A DNA stretch of 64,000 nucleotides from Oceanibium sediminis (GTDB lineage: Bacteria; Pseudomonadota; Alphaproteobacteria; Rhodobacterales; Rhodobacteraceae), in assembly GCF_003265325.1 (NCBI RefSeq), contig NZ_QGNX01000008.1:62001-126000 (forward strand), in the 5' to 3' direction. The notes below the pieces were generated by a model, which saw only the letters and a program-made list of their open reading frames with translations, did not search any database and was not told where the DNA came from. The stretch's first letter is position 1, and the number at the start of each line of letters is the position of its first letter. Shown here in pieces: positions 57,914-64,000 of this stretch. The position numbers and the translations under genes were made by a program.

Positions 57914-58740
57914 CGGACGATCCCCTTCCGCCGCTGCGCGACGTGATCGCCTTGCACGGGCTGAGCCCGCGCAAGGCGCTTGGGCAGAACTTCCTGCTGG
58001 ATCTGAACCTGACCCGCGCCATCGCGCGCCGCGCCGGGGACCTGACGCAAACCGACGTGCTGGAGGTGGGCCCCGGCCCCGGCGGGCTGACGCGCGCGCT
58101 TCTGGCCGAAGGCGCGCGCAAGGTCGTCGCGGTGGAGCGGGACGCGCGCTGCCTGCCCGCACTGGCCGAAATCTCGGCCGCCTACCCCGGCCGGCTCGAC
58201 GTGATCGAGGGGGACGCGCTGAAGGTGGACCTGTCCGGGCATCTGAGCACGCCCTACCGGATCATCGCCAACCTGCCCTACAACGTGGGCACCGAGCTGC
58301 TGGTGCGCTGGCTGACGCCGGACAACTGGCCGCCGGAGTGGAGCTCTCTGACGCTGATGTTCCAGCGCGAGGTGGCCGAACGCATCGTCGCCGCGCCCGG
58401 CAGCAAGGCCTATGGCCGGCTGTCGATCCTCGGCCAATGGCGCGTGGAGTCCAAGATCGTGATGGAGCTGAACCCGCAGGCCTTCACGCCGCCGCCCAAG
58501 GTGCATTCCGCCGTCGTCCAGCTGGAGCGGCGCGATACGCCGCGCTACCCGGCCGACCCGGCAAAGCTTGAGCGGGTCGTCAGCGCCGCCTTCGGGCAAA
58601 GGCGCAAGATGCTGCGCCAGTCCCTGAAAGGTGTGATGCCCGACGTGGAGACGGTTCTGACCGGCCTTGGCATCGCGCCGACCCGGCGCGCGGAAACCCT
58701 GACGCTCGAAGAATTCTGCGCCATCGCCCGCGCGATCTGA
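57910..58740 (+). CDS. rsmA: 16S rRNA dimethyladenosine transferase RsmA (KsgA)
   Basis: Dimethylates A1518 and A1519 of 16S rRNA (276 aa). [21 protein letters not shown] is the family start, [20 protein letters not shown] the SAM loop, and [18 protein letters not shown] carries the catalytic NLPY. The C-terminal helical domain has [14 protein letters not shown]. Last gene of lptF-lptG-lptD-surA-pdxA-rsmA; each junction overlaps or nearly abuts. Confidence 0.97.
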   Translation: MTDDPLPPLRDVIALHGLSPRKALGQNFLLDLNLTRAIARRAGDLTQTDVLEVGPGPGGLTRALLAEGARKVVAVERDARCLPALAEISAAYPGRLDVIEGDALKVDLSGHLSTPYRIIANLPYNVGTELLVRWLTPDNWPPEWSSLTLMFQREVAERIVAAPGSKAYGRLSILGQWRVESKIVMELNPQAFTPPPKVHSAVVQLERRDTPRYPADPAKLERVVSAAFGQRRKMLRQSLKGVMPDVETVLTGLGIAPTRRAETLTLEEFCAIARAI

Positions 58741-58760
58741 GCGGGCGCTGGGGCAAGGAA

Positions 58761-59369
58761 TTATTCCGCCGGAGTCTCGGCCTCGGTGCCGCTGGGGGCA
58801 GCGCCATCCTCGGTCTTTGGCGCGGCGCGGCGCGCACGACTGCGCGGCTTGCGCGGTTTTTCCTGCGCGGCCTTCGCGGCACCGGATTCCGGCGTGTCCA
58901 CCAGGTCGGCACCGCCGCCAAGAACATCGTCCCTGTCCTGGTCCGCCTCTGCCTGAACCGGCTGGGGCTGGGAAGCCTGGGGCTGCACTGCGTCAACCGA
59001 GGGCTGCTCACCGTCGCCACGCTGCTGTTGAGGTTGCTGGCTGCCATTGCTGCCACCACCGCCACCAGCATTCTGCTGCTCACGTTGCCGGTCCTCACGG
59101 GCCTGCCGCTCGGCCTGCTCGCGCTGCGCCTCGCTCAACATGCGGGTGTAATGCTCGGCGTGCTGCTGGAAATTTTCCGCAGCCACACGATCGCCAGAAA
59201 GCTGCGCGTCCCGTGCCATGGCCTGGTACTTGTCGATGATCTGGCTCGGCGTTCCATTCACCTTGCCTTCCGGCCCGGCGCTGTTGAACACACGATTCAT
59301 GACGTTCCCGACATTACGGCTTCTGTTATTATTCTTGTTGCGCGAACGCTGTTTGTTTGATGATCTCAT
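58761..59369 (-). CDS. DUF4167 protein
   Basis: Protein of 202 aa with the DUF4167 domain at the N-terminus: a basic start (QRSRNKNNNRSRNVGNV), NRVFNSAGPEGKVNGTPSQI and YQAMARDAQLSGDRVAAENF, then QQHAEHYTRML. The rest is a low-complexity tail of Gln, Pro, Gly and charged residues ending in a basic stretch (KPRKPRSRARRAAPK). The composition suggests RNA or ribosome binding, but function is unknown. It lies downstream of prfA-prmC, a conserved order in alphaproteobacteria. Confidence 0.88.
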   Translation of the reverse strand: MRSSNKQRSRNKNNNRSRNVGNVMNRVFNSAGPEGKVNGTPSQIIDKYQAMARDAQLSGDRVAAENFQQHAEHYTRMLSEAQREQAERQAREDRQREQQNAGGGGGSNGSQQPQQQRGDGEQPSVDAVQPQASQPQPVQAEADQDRDDVLGGGADLVDTPESGAAKAAQEKPRKPRSRARRAAPKTEDGAAPSGTEAETPAE

Positions 59370-59537
59370 CAGTCCGTGGGGGTTGTGTTGAATGTTGCTG
59401 GCCGAACGTGTTGCCCAGATGACTGGACGATGTTCTGCCGGACTTTCCATTTAGGTTATGGCCCAGCCCATCCGACACTATGTCTGGACGCGGCTGATAC
59501 CCAAGTCATACCGGGCTGACCTGAAAAGACAAGCCAA

Positions 59538-60398
59538 TTATGCGCCGGGCGTGCCGGGAGCGGTATTTTTCACCTCCAGCACACGGGATTTTTCGCTCAT
59601 ATCCTTGTGAATCTCAAGATTTTCCCAACCGGCCGAGCGAAATATCGCGCACACCGCGTCCGCCTGCCCCTGTCCGAATTCGAACAGCGCGCGCCCCTCG
59701 GGGGCAAGATGGGGGGTCATTCCGGCCGCCATCGCGCGATACGGGCCAAGCCCGTCCCCGCCGGGGGTCAGCGCCAAGTGGGGTTCCCATTCGCGCACGT
59801 CGGGCGAAAGACCGGGGATGTCGTCCTGCGGGATATACGGCGGATTGGACAGGATCAGGTCGAAAACCCCGTCGACCGGCGCGAACCAGGAGCCTTGGAC
59901 GGAGCGCAGCCTGTCGCCGACCCCGTGGCGCGCGGCGTTGCGCGACGCCACCGCCAGCGCAGGCGCGCTCAGGTCGCTTGCAACGCCCGTCGCCCCCGGG
60001 CATTCGGCCAGGACCGTGACCGCGAGGATGCCGCTGCCCGTGCCAAGGTCGAGCACCCGTTCGGGCGGGGACCCGGCCAGCGCGCGGGCCACGATCAGCT
60101 CGGTTTCCGGGCGCGGATCCAGCACATCGCGGGTGACATGGAACGAGCGCCCCCAGAACAACCGCTCACCCAGGATCTGCGCCACGGGCTGGCGCGCGAT
60201 ACGGGCGCTGAGGTGCTGCTGCAACCTTTCCGCCTGCGCCCCGCCCAGGGTCTGCGCCGCCTCGAGGCGCAGCCTGTCGGGCGGCAGGTCCGCCGCGTCG
60301 GCCACGAGCGCGCGCGCATCCCGCGCGGCATCGGGGATGCCGGCCTTGTCCAGCAGCGCGGTTGCACGCACCAGGGCAGCTTGTATCGTCTCGCTCAC
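59538..60398 (-). CDS. prmC: Release-factor glutamine methyltransferase PrmC (HemK)
   Basis: Methylates the glutamine of the GGQ motif of release factors (286 aa). An N-terminal helical domain ([21 protein letters not shown]) precedes the SAM domain with [19 protein letters not shown] and the catalytic NPPY in [14 protein letters not shown]. Its start overlaps the prfA stop by 4 bases, so enzyme and substrate are made from coupled genes. Confidence 0.96.
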   Translation of the reverse strand: MSETIQAALVRATALLDKAGIPDAARDARALVADAADLPPDRLRLEAAQTLGGAQAERLQQHLSARIARQPVAQILGERLFWGRSFHVTRDVLDPRPETELIVARALAGSPPERVLDLGTGSGILAVTVLAECPGATGVASDLSAPALAVASRNAARHGVGDRLRSVQGSWFAPVDGVFDLILSNPPYIPQDDIPGLSPDVREWEPHLALTPGGDGLGPYRAMAAGMTPHLAPEGRALFEFGQGQADAVCAIFRSAGWENLEIHKDMSEKSRVLEVKNTAPGTPGA

Positions 60399-61450
60399 AC
60401 GTTCAGCGCCGCCAGGCGCTCCGCCTGATCGGCGGCTGTCAGCGCGTCGATGATCTCGTCAAGGTCGCCCTGCATCACCTGGTCCAGCTTGTAGAGCGTC
60501 AGGTTGATCCGGTGGTCCGTCAGCCGCCCTTGCGGGAAATTGTAGGTGCGGATCCGCTCGGACCGGTCGCCCGAACCCACCTGCCCCTTGCGATCGGCGG
60601 CGCGGGCATCGGCGGCCTTCTGGCGTTCCATGTCATATAGGCGGGCGCGCAGCACCTCCATCGCGCGGGCGCGGTTGGCGTGTTGCGACTTCTCGGAACT
60701 GGTCACGACGATGCCGCTGGGCAGATGGGTGATGCGCACGGCGGAATCGGTGGTGTTCACATGCTGCCCCCCGGCCCCGGAGGCGCGCATCGTGTCGATG
60801 CGGATGTCCTGCGCGGGGATGTCGATGTCCACGTCCTCCGCCTCGGGCAGGACAGCGACGGTGGCGGCGGAGGTGTGGATCCGCCCGCCGGATTCCGTGG
60901 CCGGCACCCGCTGCACCCGGTGCACGCCGGATTCGAACTTCAGCCGGGCGAAGACGCTGTTGCCCTGAACGCTGGCGACAAGTTCCTTCAGCCCGCCAAG
61001 CTCGGTCGCCGCCTCTTCGATCACCTCGAAGCGCCAGCCGCGGCTTTCGGCATAGCGCTGGTACATCCGCGCTAGGTCGGCGGCGAACAGCGCCGCCTCG
61101 TCCCCGCCGGTGCCCGCGCGGATTTCCAGGATTGCGGGGCGCTGATCGGCGGCGTCCTTGGGCAGGAGCGCCAGACGCACCGCGTTTTCGAGCGCGGGCA
61201 GGTCCGCTTCCAACGTCTCCAGTTCCTCGCGCGCAAGGTCGGCCATGTCGGGATCGGACAGAAGCGCCTTCGCTTCCTCCATGCCGGTAACAGTCTGCTT
61301 GTAGGCTGTCACCGTCTCAACCACGGGGCGCAGCTCGGCATATTCGCGCGAGACATCGGCGAATTTGTCCGAGGCCAGGCCAGTGGCCATCTGCGCTTCG
61401 AGGTACTCGAAACGTTGCAGAATCTGTTCAAGCGTTTCCCGGGGGATCAT
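60395..61450 (-). CDS. prfA: Peptide chain release factor 1
   Basis: Terminates translation at UAA and UAG (351 aa). Contains the PxT-type codon-recognition loop region ([20 protein letters not shown]), GGQ in [19 protein letters not shown], and the C-terminal [16 protein letters not shown]. Full length with the N-terminal coiled domain. Overlaps prmC and follows the DUF1499 gene by 27 bases. Confidence 0.98.
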   Translation of the reverse strand: MIPRETLEQILQRFEYLEAQMATGLASDKFADVSREYAELRPVVETVTAYKQTVTGMEEAKALLSDPDMADLAREELETLEADLPALENAVRLALLPKDAADQRPAILEIRAGTGGDEAALFAADLARMYQRYAESRGWRFEVIEEAATELGGLKELVASVQGNSVFARLKFESGVHRVQRVPATESGGRIHTSAATVAVLPEAEDVDIDIPAQDIRIDTMRASGAGGQHVNTTDSAVRITHLPSGIVVTSSEKSQHANRARAMEVLRARLYDMERQKAADARAADRKGQVGSGDRSERIRTYNFPQGRLTDHRINLTLYKLDQVMQGDLDEIIDALTAADQAERLAALNV

Positions 61451-61477
61451 GGTGTTGCCCTGTGGACGGAGGGGGGC

Positions 61478-62083
61478 TTATTCCTCGAAAGAGGCGAGCG
61501 ACTGGAGCCAGGACGTGACCCGGGCTTCGTTCACGCCCATGTCGCCATACCCGAAGCGCGAGCGGGAATAGATCGCGATCGTCGCCCTGTCGGGCGCGGC
61601 GACAGGCGCGGGCTGCTCGGCGGTTTCCGCGCCGGCTTCGCCTTCGGCAGCGCCCTCATCGCTTTGCGTGCCCTCTGCCGGGGCGGCGGGGTCGGCTTCC
61701 GGCGCCACGGGCTCAAGGTCGTAGAACCGCACGGAAATATAGTCGGGCATCTGCAACGTCTCGGTCCGCTGGACGTAGGTGATCCACGCCTCTTCCACCG
61801 AACCGGCGACGCGGTCCACGCGGGGCTGGGCCATCACGAACAGGTCGAACGCCTGCGCCAGGGTGCGGGCGTCTGCCTCGTAAATCGGGGCGGGCATGTT
61901 GACGGGCTGGTCGGTGAATTCCGTCAGCGCCACGCGGTAATCGTTCGGCGTGGCCGAGGCCGGGGCCTGCAGGGGTTCCACGTGCCAGACGTTGGGATCA
62001 TGGGTCACGGTGCGGACCGAGAAGATCAGGAAGCCGGCGATGCCAAGCATGCCGAACAGGATGATCAAGAACATAACGCGCAT
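61478..62083 (-). CDS. DUF1499 family membrane-anchored protein
   Basis: Protein of 201 aa. An N-terminal helix (MFLIILFGMLGIAGFLIFSV) anchors it, and NVWHVEPLQAPASATPNDYRV plus the C-terminal IYSRSRFGYGDMGVNEARVTSWL are DUF1499 signatures. The central insert of alanine, glutamate and proline (about 140-175) is unlike most members. Function unknown. It starts 4 bases after the ispG stop and is followed by prfA, so the whole rodZ-ispG-prfA-prmC stretch may be one transcript. An upstream extension overlapping ispG was rejected. Confidence 0.8.
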   Translation of the reverse strand: MRVMFLIILFGMLGIAGFLIFSVRTVTHDPNVWHVEPLQAPASATPNDYRVALTEFTDQPVNMPAPIYEADARTLAQAFDLFVMAQPRVDRVAGSVEEAWITYVQRTETLQMPDYISVRFYDLEPVAPEADPAAPAEGTQSDEGAAEGEAGAETAEQPAPVAAPDRATIAIYSRSRFGYGDMGVNEARVTSWLQSLASFEE

Positions 62084-62087
62084 GAAA

Positions 62088-63221
62088 TCAGTCCGCCGTT
62101 TCCAATTGAGGCTGCCCGTCAGCGGCCAGTTCCTGAGCCTTCTTTTCAACGAGTTCAACGATGTGGTCAATCATCTTGTCATTGTCGAGCCGGTGGTCCT
62201 GCTTGCCCGCAAGATACACCATCCCGTGCCCTGCGCCGCCGCCGGTGAAGCCGACGTCGGTCATCAGCGCCTCACCCGGGCCGTTGACGACGCAGCCGAT
62301 GATGGACAGGCTCATGGGGGTCTTGATGTGCTCAAGCCGCTTTTCCAGCTCGGCCACGGTTTCGATCACGTTGAAGCCCTGCCGCGCACAGGACGGGCAG
62401 GAAATGATGTTGACGCCGCGATGGCGCAGGCCGAGGGACTTGAGGATCTCGTAACCGACCTTCACCTCCTCCACCGGGTCGGCGGACAGGCTGACGCGGA
62501 TCGTGTCGCCGATGCCCATCCAGAGCAGGTTGCCAAGGCCGATGGCCGACTTGATGGTGCCCGAGACCAGGCCCCCGGCTTCCGTGATGCCAAGGTGGAT
62601 CGGGGCGTCGGTCGCCTCCGCCAGGCCCTGGTAGGCGGCGGCGGCAAGGAACACGTCGGACGCCTTGCAGGAGATCTTGAATTCGTGAAAGTCGTTGTCC
62701 TCCAGCAGGCGGATATGGCGCAGGCCGGATTCGATCATCGCCTCGGGGCACGGCTCGCCGTATTTTTCCAGCAGGTCCTTTTCAAGGGAGCCCGCGTTCA
62801 CGCCGATGCGGATCGAGCAATCGTTGTCGCGCGCGGCGCGGATCACCTCGCGCACACGCTCGTCCGAGCCGATGTTGCCGGGGTTGATGCGCAGGCAGGC
62901 GGCGCCCGCCTCGGCCGCCTCGATACCGCGCTTGTAGTGGAAGTGGATGTCCGCGACGATGGGCACCGGGCTTTCGCGCACGATTTCCTTCATGGCGCGG
63001 GTCGACGCCTCGTCCGGGCAGGAGATGCGCACGATGTCGGCCCCCGCCTCGGCGCAGGCCTGGACCTGCGCGATGGTGGCCGACACGTCATGGGTCAGCG
63101 TGTTGGTCATCGTCTGCACGGTGATCGGGGCATCGCCACCGACGGGCACCGCGCCGACATGAATCTGGCGGCTTTTTCTGCGATAGATGTTGCGCCAGGG
63201 GCGGACCGGGTTCAGCGACAT
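62088..63221 (-). CDS. ispG: 4-hydroxy-3-methylbut-2-enyl-diphosphate synthase
   Basis: [4Fe-4S] enzyme of the MEP isoprenoid pathway forming HMBPP from the cyclic diphosphate (377 aa). [46 protein letters not shown] and [11 protein letters not shown] are family motifs. Cluster cysteines are in [10 protein letters not shown] and [15 protein letters not shown] 18 bases upstream (63239) has a well-placed GGAAG, while the ATG used here matches homologue starts, so the start is not settled. Confidence 0.95.
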   Translation of the reverse strand: MSLNPVRPWRNIYRRKSRQIHVGAVPVGGDAPITVQTMTNTLTHDVSATIAQVQACAEAGADIVRISCPDEASTRAMKEIVRESPVPIVADIHFHYKRGIEAAEAGAACLRINPGNIGSDERVREVIRAARDNDCSIRIGVNAGSLEKDLLEKYGEPCPEAMIESGLRHIRLLEDNDFHEFKISCKASDVFLAAAAYQGLAEATDAPIHLGITEAGGLVSGTIKSAIGLGNLLWMGIGDTIRVSLSADPVEEVKVGYEILKSLGLRHRGVNIISCPSCARQGFNVIETVAELEKRLEHIKTPMSLSIIGCVVNGPGEALMTDVGFTGGGAGHGMVYLAGKQDHRLDNDKMIDHIVELVEKKAQELAADGQPQLETAD

Positions 63222-63291
63222 GTCAGTAAGAATATCCAATATTCAGCTTCCTGCGACTGTGCAGGAAACGCGGGGAATGTGCAAACCCTGG

Positions 63292-64000
63292 CTATTGTTC
63301 CGACGGGCCGACGCGCATCGCGGCGACCGTGGCCTGGATGACGTCGGGCACTTCGGTCACCAGCGCGTATTCGCTGCGGATGTCATCGGGCAGCAGGGAC
63401 ACGTCCTTGGCCACGGAGGTGGCGTTGCCGAGCGGGCCATAGGCGGCGTCGTTCACCAGCAGGTAGACCGAGCCCGAGTTCCCGGCGCGCAGCAGCGGCG
63501 CTTCCACGTCGAGGGGCAGCGTATACGTTTCGCCCGGGTCGAGGATCTTTTCGAACAGCACCGTGCCATTGGCGAGGTAGATGCGCACCCAGGCGGGCTG
63601 GCGCGCCACCACGTTGACCTGGGGCACGCCCACATCCTCACGCACCTGGGGGCCCTGCTCGGCCTTAAGTGCGGCCAGTTCCAGCGCCGGGTCCACGGGC
63701 AGCGGCGCCGCCGCGGGCGCGGCGGCGTATAGGCCCGAAGTCGCGGGATCGATGTCCACGATGGGGCCGTCGCGGCTGTCCACGATGGGCACGATCATTT
63801 CGGTCGGCTCGTAGATGCGGATCAGGTCGGCGTCCCGCGACGGTTCCGCCGGGCCGCTCAGCGCGATCACCTCTGTATCGAAACCGGGCGCGCTGAACCC
63901 TTCCATCGTGTCCACCGTGCGCGGCGTCTGGTTGACCGGTTCAAGCGTGACGCGCTGGATGTTCTGCAGCACCGTGTAGCCGCCGAAACCGAGCCCGCCG
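63292..64000 (-). CDS. rodZ: RodZ-like protein, C-terminal part (5' end outside window)
   Basis: The open frame reaches the right edge. At the edge it reads GFGGYTVLQNIQRV, the end of a membrane helix, followed by a periplasmic linker and a DUF4115 beta domain with RQPAWVRIYLANGTVLFEKIL and DPGETYTLPLDVEAPLLRAGN. This is the RodZ family's C-terminal half; the HTH half would lie beyond 64000. RodZ links MreB to the cell-wall machinery. Placement directly upstream of ispG is common in this group. Confidence 0.85.
   Translation of the reverse strand, partial: GGLGFGGYTVLQNIQRVTLEPVNQTPRTVDTMEGFSAPGFDTEVIALSGPAEPSRDADLIRIYEPTEMIVPIVDSRDGPIVDIDPATSGLYAAAPAAAPLPVDPALELAALKAEQGPQVREDVGVPQVNVVARQPAWVRIYLANGTVLFEKILDPGETYTLPLDVEAPLLRAGNSGSVYLLVNDAAYGPLGNATSVAKDVSLLPDDIRSEYALVTEVPDVIQATVAAMRVGPSEQ

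Overview
The window looks like chromosomal DNA from an alphaproteobacterium of the Rhodobacteraceae (Roseobacter/Rhodobacter group). The sequence shows uniformly high GC with strong codon bias. It also carries a CckA-type cell-cycle kinase, a recA preceded by the alphaproteobacterial SOS box GTTC-N7-GTTC, a tpa/tauR/xsc/pta taurine cluster, small DUF families common in this group (DUF4167, DUF1330, DUF6356), and methionine-synthase parts encoded as separate proteins. I see no phage, transposon, CRISPR array or plasmid function. Apart from one possible nonsense mutation this is an intact housekeeping and accessory-metabolism region.

Layout. 1-6.2 kb (minus): a TAXI-type TRAP transporter (binding protein and fused permease) with a secreted esterase between them, a cupin, and an acyltransferase/SGNH membrane protein. 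6.3-12.6 kb: rplM-rpsI, a PaaI thioesterase and an enoyl-CoA hydratase facing each other, heme A synthase, a TrmJ-like rRNA/tRNA methylase, a TfoX N-domain protein, and icd with promoter and terminator. 12.6-14.9 kb: small unknowns, an Lrp regulator, a membrane protein, and two DUF1330 proteins in tandem. 14.9-26.6 kb: a minus-strand block of alaS, recA, cckA, rsmB, guaB, rlmE and ppx, interrupted by a divergent sulfotransferase-like gene. 26.7-33.8 kb: a one-carbon/corrinoid module consisting of metF, a PF13769 protein, a second MTHFR-like protein, a methyl-THF:corrinoid methyltransferase, and (after a DUF1992 gene and a periplasmic rhodanese on the other strand) a RamA/RACo-type corrinoid reductive activator. 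33.9-35.5 kb: a TPR-glycosyltransferase with an in-frame amber codon near its N-terminus.

35.6-41.5 kb: taurine dissimilation. Tpa converts taurine to sulfoacetaldehyde, Xsc converts that to acetyl phosphate plus sulfite, and Pta makes acetyl-CoA. The cluster is governed by TauR. Both the tpa and xsc upstream regions carry direct repeats of CTGGNNYTAA with exactly 22-bp period, which I propose as TauR sites. 41.6-49.7 kb: tRNA-Gly(CCC), an ArsR regulator, a peroxiredoxin, a CAT-anticodon tRNA, purM-purN, a TfoX C-domain protein, ndk, an ABC-F protein, MarC, an aspartic protease and holC. 49.7-58.7 kb: pepA, then the tightly overlapping envelope/maturation operon lptF-lptG-lptD-surA-pdxA-rsmA. 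58.8-64 kb (minus): rodZ (5' end outside the window), ispG, a DUF1499 protein, prfA, prmC and a DUF4167 protein.

The parts that best repay follow-up are the corrinoid/methyl-THF module, including an arginine-rich C-terminal tail shared by two of its proteins, the paired TauR repeats, and the amber codon. I did not find a wholly undescribed system. Names rest on motif recognition by eye; no database search or computation was run.
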